Source of the DNA: Sequoia sempervirens
Taxonomy: Eukaryota > Streptophyta > Pinopsida > Cupressales > Cupressaceae
DNA: 64,000 nucleotides
Direction of reading: 5' to 3'
Assembly (NCBI GenBank): GCA_007258455.2
Contig: VDFB02358134.1
Span: forward strand, 215,931,565-215,995,564
A program made the translations under genes and the position numbers. Below the pieces are notes generated by a model. The model was not told the origin of the DNA. It saw nothing but the letters and a program-made list of their open reading frames with translations, and did not search any database. Of this stretch, positions 11,355 to 22,418 are shown one piece after another (the first letter of the stretch is position 1; each line of letters starts with the position of its first letter).

Positions 11355-12134
11355 CTACCTAAAATCCTTCCTATCTCCTCTCATTGTTTTTGTGATAGGA
11401 CTAAAAGTAGAACTGCAATTCCTAATGAACTTCCGGTAGAAACTAGCCAATCCATGAAATGATCTTACCTCTCCAATGCTTTTAGGTGTAGGCCACTCAA
11501 AAATTTCTCTTACCTTCTCAGGATCCATCTTCAATCCATCCACATATATCACAAATCCCAGATATACCAACTCTTCCTTCATAAAACTACACTTCTTAAT
11601 GTTTATCAACAACTGCTCTTCTCTCAACCTCTGCAAAACTTGTCTTATATGCAACAAATGCTCTTCTCTAGTCTTACTGAAAATCAAGATGTCATCCAAA
11701 TAAACATTCACAAAATTACCCAAGAATTTCTTCAACACCTCATTCATGAACCTCATGAAAGTACTCGGTGTATTAGTTAGTCCAAAAGGAATAACCAACC
11801 ATTCATACCATCCTTCATTTGTCTTGAATGATGTTTTCCACTCATCTCCTTCTCTGATTCCGATCTGATGATATCCACTCTTCAAATCTATCTGTGTAAA
11901 TTATTTAGCTCCACTCAAACAATCCATAATGTCATTGATCTGGGGCAAAGGAAATCTATACTTCACCATGATCTTGTTTATGGCTCTAGAGTCTGTACAC
12001 ATTCTCCATTCTTCATCCTTCTTAGGTGCTAACACAACATTTACTACACATGGACTTAAGCTTTCTCTGATCAAACACTTCCTCATCAATTCTTTCACTT
12101 GTCTATTCAACTCCTCATTCTCTGCCGGTGTCAT
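11355..12134 (-). pseudogene. pol: Gypsy-A reverse transcriptase
   Basis: Clear Ty3/gypsy [58 protein letters not shown], and the catalytic [12 protein letters not shown] (YLDD). The thumb/connection motif [15 protein letters not shown] follows. The [10 protein letters not shown] form and the Met-tRNA primer site are typical of chromoviruses. A TAA at the K/F junction (about 11900) splits it and a TAG lies near 11355. The lineage beyond chromovirus cannot be fixed by eye. Confidence 0.92.
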
Positions 12135-12853
12135 CTAGTGTGCTGCTTTATTAGGAAAACTAGCTCCAAGAATCAGATATATACAATGACTAATACTTCT
12201 CACAGGTGGCAGTCCATCAGGTGCATTATCTAAAATGATCTCCTCATACTATGTCAACAACTCCTTTATCTCTTTTGGGTGTTCTTCTACATGCTTCAAG
12301 TCTTCAACCTTCTTAGGAACCAAGGCATTGCACACATTCTCATGTCTCAATTCATCAAGGAATCTCCTTCTATCAAGTAGACAAACCCTAGCATTTGTAC
12401 AAACCTCAACTTGAGGAACATCTTCCAAAGGAAACAAAGTCTGCTTCATCCCATTAGCAACAATGGTGTATATATTATTCTTTCCATCATGAATAGCCTG
12501 TATATCATACTGCCAAGGCTTTCCCAACAAAATATGGCATATATCCATAGGCATGATATCACACAAAACTTCATCATGGTAATTTCCTATCTTCAATTTC
12601 ACCAAAAATTGTTCACTTACAGTATCTTATGCTCATCTTGAATCCAAGCTATCTGATAGGGCTTCAGGTGTTTCAACCTTTGCAACTTCAATTTGGTCAC
12701 CATCTCTTTAGAAACTAGGTTCTCAGAGCTCCCACTATCAACAATCACTTTGCAACATTTACCAACTACATTGCATCTGGTCCAAAATAGATTCTTTCTC
12801 TGTAATGGCTGCTGCTCCATCTCAGTTTGACATAATACTCTCCTATTCACCAA
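12135..12853 (-). pseudogene. pol: Gypsy-A aspartic protease and linker to RT
   Basis: Retropepsin-like protease: the active-site motif KVIVDSGSSENLV is near 12740, followed by the partner region DIMPMDICHILLGKPWQYD near 12510-12560. A charged linker (VEDLKHVEEHPKEIKELL) leads to RT. Stops include TAA near 12630 and TAG near 12249. Gene order gag-PR-RT-RNaseH-INT is preserved. Confidence 0.88.
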
Positions 12854-13977
12854 CAGTTCTCTATCTTATGGTTTATTAGATGATTTATCATGATCCTCCT
12901 CAATAAAGGTTGTTCTTCTATTGTTCTCTGTCTTTCTACTTTTCTCTCCTTGATTACATTCAAATGCTCTATGTCCTTCTCCACCACACTTATAACAAGT
13001 TCCCCTAAATACTCTTTTCTCATCCTTTCTATAACCCTCATTCCGGTAACCACCATATCCTTTTCTTCTGTAAGAGTTTCCATCACCTCTATGGTACAAA
13101 TTGTCACTCTTACTAACCTCCTTATCCTTATTCTGATCTAGAATAGATCCTTTTCCTCCTCCAGTAAAATTTATTCCTCTTTGAAATCTTCCACCTCTTC
13201 CTCTCTATCTTTGCTCATGTATTTTATTCAACTTCTCTTCTACTTTTAGGTCACATTGATATGCCTCCTCCACACTCTGCAACTTAATAAAACTGATCTG
13301 ATCTTGTATAGACGACCTCAAAACATTCACATATCTGGCTACTTGCTCAATCTCATCCTTCGAATGTCCAGATCTGATATTCAACTCGTAGAACTCTTCA
13401 GTATACTTTTTCACACTAGATTCCTTTTGCTTCAAATTTTGGAACTTATGGAACAAACTAATCTGATAATTTGTAGGCATAAACTTTGTCTTCAACTTTT
13501 TCACCATCTGATCTCATGATTTTATCTTTTCTTTTCCTCTTCTTTGCTTATCTGTCTACAAATGTTCCCACCAAAGGGATGCATGTCCTTCAACTTTGTA
13601 CAAGAAAAATTCACCTTCTTATCTTCAGTGGTACCTTCAAATTCAAAATAATTTTCCATATCTATAATCCAATCAAGCAATTCTTCTGAATCCAACTTAC
13701 CATTATAATCCAGTGGATTGAAATGGGGTTTTGTATTCGCTCTAGTTAGGGCTCTTATGAACCTCTCTTCTCCCTAATCTAGGCCAGGTTGCTCTTCTCT
13801 TCCTCTTTCTTCTTGTACTTCTACCTCTTCATCACTCACATCATCAACTGGTTGAACTCTCCTTTGGGCTATTTTAACTACATCTAATCTAGCAGAAATT
13901 CCTCTTACCATCTCCATTAAATCTTGGTCTGCATTTCCATGCACTCCATTTCCTCTAACATTTCTTCTTCCCACCAT
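12854..13977 (-). pseudogene. gag: Gypsy-A gag (capsid plus zinc knuckle)
   Basis: Start at the ATG at 13977 (MVGRRNVRGNG). An acidic stretch is followed by the capsid domain: YNGKLDSEELLDWIIDMENYF, KLKGHASLWWEHL, MVKKLKTKFMPTNY and VARYVNVLRSSIQDQI, all standard for plant gypsy retrotransposon gag. A zinc knuckle CYKCGGEGHRAFEC (CX2CX4HX4C) lies near 12970-13010. In-frame stops are TAG after GREEQPGLD, TAG after EHL, TGA after KIKS, TAG after HEQR and TAA before the protease; four of the five stand where Gln or Trp is expected, the exception being the one after GREEQPGLD. Confidence 0.9.
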
Positions 13978-14085
13978 ATTTACACAAGTCCTCTGCAGCT
14001 GTAGGTCAAATCCTCAATCCGCCACCCACAACAAATCTTTGATGGGACTCTGGGAATTCTGACAACCTCACACGGATTGAATTTT

Positions 14086-14097
14086 GCTCTGATACCA
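14086..14097 (-). other. Gypsy-A primer-binding site (initiator Met tRNA)
   Basis: Read on the minus strand this is TGGTATCAGAGC, the standard plant PBS complementary to the 3' end of tRNA-iMet. It lies three bases inside the LTR edge at 14101 and upstream of the gag start, as expected. Confidence 0.9.
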
Positions 14098-14100
14098 ATC

Positions 14101-14872
14101 TGGCACAGTCACAGTAGGAGGGTCCTCAAAGAGAAAAATCCGAACCATGCGACAAGAGTAAAAAAATAGAAGAAACATGGAATATGGAGGCAAATGAAGA
14201 TTAAAAAATGCTTATTAACATAAGTCTCGATTACAAATAGTCGACAACATCTAGGCTTACAGATTCAGCTCATAGACCTGATATAACATCTTCAAAAATA
14301 CAACATTCCAATATACTCTTCAACACGAGTGAAAATATTACATCTCCGATCCATATTATTCTACCTAATCAACTGCTACCATTCTAATGATCTATTACAA
14401 GCTTTATATCATATCTCCAGGTCTAGAAACATTCACGTCGACCAAAGATTATTACAATCTCCAATGAAGGAAAATGTAACGTGTGCAAGAACATGTCAGC
14501 CTCAAATTTGAATTACTCTTTGGTGAATGCAAAGGATGAAGTGTGGACCTATAATGAAGGCCGAGGACACTCCAAAAAACAATTAAAATCACACCATCAA
14601 GTTCCGCAAGTTATAGGGACAATCCATGAACGATCAAATTAACTGTTAGGCTTGAAAATTATTCCAGTTTCAGTTCAAGAAACTGCCATGAAATCTGGAA
14701 TTGATAACTTGTCAGAAAAAGATCCAATCATGCCCGAATCTTGGAATAAGGAAGATGAACATTTCCACGATGTAAAAAAAGATCCACAAGGTTTGACGAG
14801 CAAATATGACAAATCCACCAACATGAACTGAGCAAGAACAAAAACAAGAACAAAAACTAAAAGAAAATATTT
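14101..14872 (-). repeat. Gypsy-A 5' LTR
   Basis: Begins at TGGCACAG (14101) three bases from the PBS; on the minus strand this is the LTR 3' end. The outer boundary is uncertain, somewhere at 14870-14916, where sequence of another gypsy element on the opposite strand takes over. The partner LTR is not in the window (beyond the gap). Confidence 0.7.
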
Positions 14873-16500
14873 TTGGTTGATGCAAGATTTCCAAGAACCA
14901 AGGATGCTCCTGCATCAAGTAGATCTCTCCAAGGAGCTAAGTTAAAGTATGATATCATAGAAAAACAAGCATATGATCTTGTCAAAATAGTAAAGGCCTT
15001 TAGACCCTATTTGGTAGGAGCAAAAATAATTCCATATGTTCCAAATGCTACTGTCAAGGATGTGTTTGTACATATCGAGGTCACTTGGAGAAGGTGCAGG
15101 TGGATCAATAGGATTCAAGAATTTGATAGTGAGATTCAGATCACCAAGTAAGTAAGAGGGAAAGTCCTAGCCAAGCTAATGGCTGAGTCAAACTTTGAAG
15201 CATCTCAAATTTGTAACATAGGGGAAGAGGAAACCATGATTGCCAGCATAGAGAACATTGCATGGTACACTGGCATAATGTATTACTTGAAGAACCAGAA
15301 ATTCCCTAAACATATGAATGAGAATCAAAAGATATCCTTGAAATTACATTCTTCCAAGTATGTTTTCATGGATGGAGACCTATATTGGAAAAATAGGGAT
15401 GGAGTACTACTATTATGCTTGGATGAATCTCAATTAAAAAATGTATTAAGAGAAATGCATGAAGGAGTCTGTGGGGGACACTTTTCTTCCAAGACCACTT
15501 CCCATAAGATCTTAAGGGAATGGTATTACTGGCCTAGGGTTTTTAATGACTCTTTCACCTATGTAAGGAGGTGTGAAGCTTTCCAGAAATTCTCTAGAAA
15601 ATTGAAATATCAAGGAGCACTACCACTAAAACCAATGCAGGTTGAAGCTACCTTTAACCAATGGGGGATTGACTTTATTGGGGAGATACCGAAAAAATCC
15701 AATAGAGGTCACAAATGGATATTAGTGGCAACTGATTACTTCAAAAATGGGTGGAAGCTATTTCAACAAAACAAGCCACTAGAAAAGGTGTAACAATTTT
15801 TCTAATGAAGAATATTATTACAAGGTTTGAGACACCTATGCGGTTAATCACAAATAATGGTATGTGTTTCAGATCACAGGAGTTATGGGAAATTCTATGA
15901 AACATATGGTATTACAATTTCATATTCCTCACCCTATCATCCACAAGCTAATGGATAGGCTGAATCAAGTAACAAGAATATTTTGAAGATTATTAAAAGG
16001 ATGTTGGACAAAAACAAAAAGGCATGGATTCTAAATTGAGAATGGAATTATGGGTAAATAGAATCACTGTGAAGAAATCAACTGGTAGGTCACCCTTTGA
16101 ATTTGTGTATGGGGCACAAGCTAGAATGCCTATGCATAATCTTCTACCCACATACAAATTCATACTTCAAGAAGACCTAGGTATCCCCGAGCCAATGGAG
16201 GACAAAATAGAACAATTGGCAGAACTAGATGAAATCAGGAGTTTGGCCCAAGAGAAAAATACAAAAATACAATCACAAATGAAGTATTTATTTGACAAAA
16301 TAACCAGGGATAGAAAGTTTGAAGAAAATAATATGGTCCTACTGTGGAATGCAAGATTTTAGGATAAAGGGAAGCATGGGAAGTTTGAAGCTCTCTGGAT
16401 AGGACCTTTGTCATCATTGGAAAAGGAGGTGAAGACTCCTATTATTTACAAAATATGTCAGGAGAAGACTAGGAATTGCCAGTGCATGGACAATTCCTGA
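14873..16500 (+). pseudogene. pol: Gypsy-D RNase H end and integrase fragment
   Basis: Plus-strand gypsy pol fragment. The end of RNase H is seen as SSRSLQGAKLKYDIIEKQAY. The integrase HHCC region reads HEGVCGGHF ... RRCEAF, with the second Cys of the expected CxxC replaced by Phe. WGIDFIGEIP carries the first catalytic Asp. The second is changed to Asn (ITNNG where ITDNG is usual). The Glu-bearing motif AESSNKN is present. The C-terminal part continues (GRSPFEFVYGAQARMP) to ELPVHGQFLKHFF, the normal end of pol. The form resembles non-chromovirus (Tat/Athila-like) gypsy elements. Multiple stops and frameshifts (about 15790-16020) mean it is dead. No gag or RT of this element is in the window. 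Confidence 0.85.
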
Positions 16501-16626
16501 AGCACTTCTTTTCTTAAATCATTTTTCCATGCACATAGTTTAGGAGAAAGCCAAGAATTGTCAGTGCATGGAAAATTCTTGAAATACTTCTTAAAATAAT
16601 AATCTTCCATGCATAGTAGTTTTAGG
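16459..16626 (+). repeat. Imperfect ~83-bp tandem duplication at the end of Gypsy-D pol
   Basis: The segment with AGGAGAAGACTAGGAATTG and CAGTGCATGGACAATTC is repeated immediately as AGGAGAAAGCCAAGAATTG and CAGTGCATGGAAAATTC, each followed by a CTTCTT ... TTCCATGCA tail. The two units are clearly alike but diverged. The first unit covers the last codons of pol. Confidence 0.7.
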
Positions 16627-17264
16627 TTTTTATTCCATTTTCACCCATCTGATCACATTCATTCATGGTCTGCATCCCATAGATCATTTTTGAATCCTTG
16701 TAATGACCTCACACTCATTCATCCCCAATTGGAGCCACTGTTGGAGCCAAACAATTCACATTGGTTGTCTTGGCACCTCCATTTTCACTCATCCTCCCAC
16801 ATCCACTATATGCTCCATCTCCATTTTATAGTAATTGACCTTAATATAAAATACCAAAATAAGGCCCTTGATCATTACAATAAAATGAAGTCCTTGCCTG
16901 AAAAGTTCTCCTAGCAGTACATGGCATGTCGCCACGACAATGCTATATTGGAGAGAGAATCACCATAGTCTCTTCGATACAAGCAGAAAGGGCTGATAAG
17001 AGATGTAGATGAGACTCCCGAATGTCTAAGAGACATATTAAAATGTCTTCCCACCAACCTAAAGAACGATATTGTCTAAGAGACTTGGACATGTCTAGGA
17101 GAGAGTCTAACATGTCTCACCGACAAATCATATGAATCATTCAACATTCAAGAAAGAAAAAACCATCTCTTGGACATCGAGAGATCATCATAAAATAAAT
17201 GATAAGTCACTGGTAGAATAGCATAGACGAATGGAAATATTGGACAGACATCGACATATTGAAG
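16627..17264. other. Noncoding 3' flank of Gypsy-D and unassigned sequence
   Basis: No coding sequence recognised. GTCTAAGAGAC occurs twice (about 17021 and 17074) in a stretch of short related motifs, which may be LTR remnant. Copia-1 homology starts abruptly at about 17265. Confidence 0.4.
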
Positions 17265-18579
17265 ATAACAATAGTCTCATCATACACAACTCTAATATCC
17301 TTCAACATATGCTTCAACCACAATACTTGAGTACAATTATTAGCAGCAACAATCTATTCTTCCTCTAGAGTAGATAAAGAAATAACATTCTACTTCTTAC
17401 TTAACCATGAAATCAACTTCTTTCCCAAGAAAAATGCTCCACTGTTAGTACATTTCCTATCATTCACATCTACTTCCCAATCAACATTAGTAAAGACACT
17501 CAAAGTAAGATAATCATCTTTAGGATACCATAGGCCAAAATCAACTATGCCCTTCAAGTATCTGAAAATTCTCTTCATAGTAGTCACATGAGATTCTTTA
17601 GGATCAACTTGAAATCTTACAACAATACATACAACATTCATGATATCAGGCCTAGTTTGAGTTAAATAAAGCAATCCACCAGTCATTGATCTATATCTAG
17701 TCTAATTTTCCTTCGGAGAATCATCATCAATTGTCAACTTGCATCTAGTCATCATGGTGTACCAACTGGCTTTGAATCTTCCATATCAAATTTCTTCAAC
17801 AATTCTTTCACATACTTGGAGTGAGATATAAAGATCCCTTCATTTGACTTAGTAATTTGCAATCCCAAAAAGAATTTAATCTCTCCAATCATTGACATCT
17901 CAAACTCACTCTACATCTCATCAACAAACTTCATGCACAAGCTATCATCTCCTCCAAAAATGATATCATCAACAAAGACTTCCACAATCAAATCTTTGTT
18001 ATGATCAATCTTGAAATACAAATTACTATCAGCAGTACCTTTGTTAAATCCAAGCTTCAACAAGTAATTATCCAATCTGGCATACCATGCTCTAGGGGCT
18101 TGCTTGAGTCCATACAATGCCTTCTTCAATTGACAAACCATATCTCCCTGATCAGTCAACTGAAATCCATCCAGTTGCTCAACATACACCTCTTCTTCCA
18201 ACTTGCCATTTAGAAAAGCTAACTTGACATCCATTTGATAAACCTTGTAGTCTTTGTAAGCAGCATAAGCAATAACCATTCTCATAGCTTCAATTCTAGC
18301 AATAGGGGAAAAGGTCTCTTCAAAATCAATACCTTCCATCTGCGAATATCCCTTACACACCAGTCTTGCTTTGTTTCTAACCACTTCACCTTGCTCATTC
18401 AGTTTGTTTCTAAAGACCTATTTAGTTCCAATTACATTTTTATCCTTAACTCTGGGAACAAGAATCCATGTATCATTCTTTTCAATTTGTTGTAATTCCT
18501 CTTTCATTGCTTCAACCCAATGTTCATCTTTGCATGCTTCATTCACATTGTTAGGCTGTCTTTGAAATTAAACAATATT
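17265..18579 (-). pseudogene. pol: Copia-1 reverse transcriptase and RNase H (3' truncated)
   Basis: Ty1/copia [54 protein letters not shown] and the catalytic [10 protein letters not shown], where the usual Tyr of YVDD is Phe. RNase H follows (GGLLYLTQTRPDI, FRYLKGIVDFGLWYP, TQVLWLKHMLKDI) and breaks off after VVYDETIVI near 17265, before the conserved end of RNase H. The 3' UTR and 3' LTR are absent. Several in-frame TAG stops. Confidence 0.92.
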
Positions 18580-20165
18580 CTTATGCAATCTTTCTCCTAG
18601 TCTAAACACCTTTGTTCTTATCACCTATGATCTGATCTTCTGAATGATTCAATCTTACATACCTCTCAGTCTTAGGACATTCTTGAATTTCAGGCTCTTC
18701 TGATCTCTCTTATGCACTTTCACTAGTTTCTCCTTTCTCTTTATATTCTTGATTCATCATAATGATTTGAACTTGATTTGAAGTCTGAACTTTCTTTCCT
18801 TTGTTTGTACTGTCATTCTGATCATCAGAATCATATCCATAGGTTCTGGATGGTGCAGGTATGTCTTCATCAACCTTGACATTTTCACTTTCAACCATTT
18901 TCTTCAATCTCTTATTGTAGCATCGGTAGGCCTTGCTTTTAGTAGAATAACCCAAAAAGATACCTTCATCACTCCTAGCATCAAATTTTCCTATATCTTC
19001 ATCTCTTTTGATATAAAATTTTCTTCCAAAGATCTTGAAATATCTAACAGTAGGCTTTTGACTAGTCCATAGCTCAAAAGGGGTCTTATCAGTATCCCCA
19101 TTGATTTGTACCTGGTTAAGTGTTTACACAATAGTACTCACAACCTCTCTCCAGTAGATATGAGGAACATTTCCTTCCAACATCATAGTTCTAGTAGCAT
19201 CTAGAATTGTCTTGTTCTTCATTTCCACAACTCCATTTTGTTGAGTGGGTCCGTGGTGCAGATAATTGTCTCTTTATTCCATGTTCTTCACAAAAAGAAT
19301 CACTCACCGAAAGTGAATTCACCACCTCTATCTGATCTCAAACATTTAATCTTCAGACCTGTCTCTATCTCAGCCATAGCCTTAAAGATCTTGAACTTTT
19401 CCAGAGCTTCAAATTTATCCCTTGAGAAAGTAGCCCATATCATTCTTTAATAATCATCAATAAGCAACATGAAGTACTTGTATCCTTATAAACTTCTGAC
19501 TCTAGAAGGACCACACAAATCAGTATGCACAAGATCCAACAATCCATTTGAATTTTTTTGTTTGCTCTGAAATGAAATTCTAGTTTGTGTTCTTAACTGA
19601 CATTCCTTGCATATGGAATTAGTAGGTTTCATCAACTTAGGAAGATCTCTCACAGCCTTATTAGAACTTATCTTGAAAATATTATCAAAATTAACATGAC
19701 ACATTCTCCAATGCCACAACCAGCTTTCATCAACTTGAGCAATCAAGCAACTTTCACTAGTAGCACTCAAGTGAAAAATATTACCTTCTATTTTTGTACC
19801 TGATGCAATCACATTCCAAAATTCCCCAATATTTTTCACTTTCCATCCATGAACTGAAGATTGTATCCCTTATCGACCATCTAACCAACAATTAAAAGCT
19901 TATGCTTCAAACCTTCTACATACAAGACATCATCAATATTATGCATACTATCAAGAGAAATACATCCTCTACCATGGATCACACCAATTTTGTCATCACC
20001 AAATCTCACAACACCACCATCATAATTTTCAAAGCTCACAAACTTACTTTTATCTCCTGTCATATGATGTGAACATCCACTATCGATCACCCATTCATCT
20101 TTCTCTTCAACTTTAGCAGCTAGGGCTTTCTCCACATTTGTATAGCTAGCAGATTCAGTAGACAC
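18580..20165 (-). pseudogene. pol: Copia-1 protease and integrase
   Basis: Copia order gag-PR-INT-RT is kept. The protease active site WVIDSGCSHHMTGD is near 20090 and DVLYVEGLKHKLL marks its end. The integrase zinc domain reads LWHWRMCHVNFDN ... CKEC (HHCC present). The catalytic residues are seen in LVHTDLCGP, LRSDRGGEF and NGVVEMKNK. The C-terminal region ends in GIFLGYSTKSKAYRCYN, typical for copia. Frame changes near 20165 and 19480 and several stops inactivate it. Confidence 0.9.
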
Positions 20166-21175
20166 AAGATTATTTTCCTTGACATAAATAAATACAAATT
20201 CATCTTCATTGCATTCCCTTTATCAGGTTCATCATCTGTTAGACTTTCATCAATAGCATAGTAACACTTCTTTTGAAATTTAGGCTTGTTATATCTTGGC
20301 TTAGAAACTCTTTTAGGACACCTTGATGCAAAATGACCTATCTTATTGCAAGAGAAACATTTAATAGGAAACTTCCCTTTATACTTACCTTGTCCTCTGG
20401 TTTCTCTTTTCAAAATCAGTGCTTCCAGCTCTTCTAGCTCTCTTTCTTCTTCTTCCATTTGTTTCATCTCATCCTCATACTTGAATGTATTTCTTGATGA
20501 AATTTCACCCGAATCATATCTTTGTTTATATCTTCTAGAAGTAGTGGCCTTAAATGCATATTCAACCTTAGGAAGGGCATCACCAAATTCCCTCAACTCA
20601 AAAGCAATAAGCTTACTAATTAACATATCTCTGGTAACATTTGTTACAATTTGAAGCTCTTCAATAGCACTAGCTTTGACTTTGTAGGAAGTAGGCAAGG
20701 ATCTAAGCACTTTAGCAACAATCTCTAATTCGTCGAACTATCCACCAACACATCTGATACCACACACAAGTTCATTCACTCTTTGCATGAAAGTAGTAAT
20801 ATTCTCATCATCACCCATTCTCAACATTTCATATTTCCCTTTCAAACTTTGTAGCTTAGAAATCTTTACATTAGCATCTCCATCATACAAAGTTTCCATC
20901 TTTTTCCAAATCTCATAAGAAGTCTTCAGATCCATCACATTTGTCATCTTAGTATCAGTCAAAGCACTAAACAATTCCTCCTTAGCCCTGATATTATAGT
21001 CAACATCCCTAATCTCAGTAGTAGTAGTAGGACCATTATGTGCAATAACATACCTACTACTTGTAATGTTCTTATAAGCTTCACCAATGCATCTCAGATG
21101 GCACTCCATTCAAGCCTTCCACAAAGAATAATTTGTTCCATCAAATCTAGGACTATTCTTCTTATAAGATGCCAT
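20166..21175 (-). pseudogene. gag: Copia-1 gag
   Basis: Starts at ATG 21175 (MASYKKNSPRFDGTNYSLWK), the usual copia opening; the next codon pair contains TGA in place of Trp (KA*MECHL). It continues as a UBN2-type copia gag (YEIWKKMETLYDG, LQSLKGKYEMLRMGDDENI) with a TAG before FDELEIV. A zinc knuckle CFSCNKIGHFASRC (CX2CX4HX4C) is near 20320-20365. PBS and 5' LTR follow immediately upstream. Confidence 0.9.
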
Positions 21176-21209
21176 CCCGAATCACCTTAAGCTATTAAAA
21201 TTCTTCCAA

Positions 21210-21228
21210 GGAACCTACTTTGATACCA
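21210..21228 (-). other. Copia-1 primer-binding site
   Basis: Minus-strand TGGTATCAAAGTAGGTTCC, a Met-tRNA type PBS typical of plant copia elements, two bases from the LTR edge at 21231. Confidence 0.88.
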
Positions 21229-21230
21229 AT

Positions 21231-22418
21231 TGTTGGCAACTCAAGGGTAGACAACTGAGAGGGGGGTGAATCAGTTGTCACAAAATTTCAAACTTATTCA
21301 ACTTGTTAACCTTATTCTTAGATCTGATCAATAACCATGAAAGCATAAATGAACAACACATTAGAAACACACATAACACCAAGATTTTTATGTGGAAACC
21401 CTATTAGGGAAAAAACTATGGTGGAGGTCAGTCCATAAGATTATACCCTATTAAAAATATAAAGAAATATGAATGGGGAATGTACATGCATTTAGGTGCA
21501 CTGCTTAGAGCTCATTGCTCAAATACAAGAGGAAGACACACTGTCTTACAAAAAGATTCTGATTACATCCATCAGATTTGAACTGAGAAAAATAGCATCT
21601 GCTAATGCCTGATTATAGTTTTGGTTAAGCTCATGAACACTTCTTCACTCTTCTTCACACTCTACTCTACCTTTGAATGATTTAGAACATTATTCGCGCA
21701 CACCATGCCATCAAATGGTAAAACAATTGCTTATATATATCTGCAACAAGAAATTAAATTGCTACAAGTCAGCTTCAACAAAATAATAAAAAGAATATAA
21801 ACAATCGGCTCAAAAAAATAAAGATTATTCATGAAAATCCACCAAGATCGGGCATAACATAGACCAACAATAACATCCTCAAACACGAACCACTTCAATT
21901 AATTACTCCTTGAAGATCCACAATGCGCTACAAACACCTTGTTCACCAAGAACAGGAAAAACATGAACATGCAAGAGAAAATCTTGGATCCCGAGCACAA
22001 AGATCAATGCGAACATACAACACAAATAGAGAACGATCTAAAAACATGCACAAACATAATGAATCACCAAATAATCATCCACAATAATTGAACTTACTGA
22101 AATCATATAATCTTCATTCAGGAACACAAACTGAAGTAACAAAAAAACTATTAGAATACAAATCTTCATAACTTGATCAAATCTTCACGTGGATCTTTGA
22201 AACTCAACGTGGATAAACTAGATATACTCAAAAAGAAACCCTTTAGTCCACAACCTTTGAACAACAATATACTGAATTCACCAAAAGACTGAACTTCACT
22301 TCACCACTGATAACCTGTAACTCTTTTTATTACAATTTTCCCAATATCCTCGACATATACAATTTCTAATGCATTAATGCTAATAGTGACATCAATGACA
22401 ACCACAACATCTGACACA
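21231..22418 (-). repeat. Copia-1 5' LTR (~1.19 kb)
   Basis: Bounded by TGTTGGCAAC at 21231 (on the minus strand the LTR end GTTGCCAACA) and by CTGACACA ending at 22418 (minus-strand start TGTGTCAG). It contains TGAGAGGGGGGTGAATCA at 21256-21273, shared exactly with the Copia-2 LTR remnant. Its outer end resembles the Copia-3 LTR start (both have GTTGTCAT ... TAGCATTA on the minus strand). Immediately outside 22418 the sequence resumes a gypsy gag reading frame, so this is an insertion point. Confidence 0.8.
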
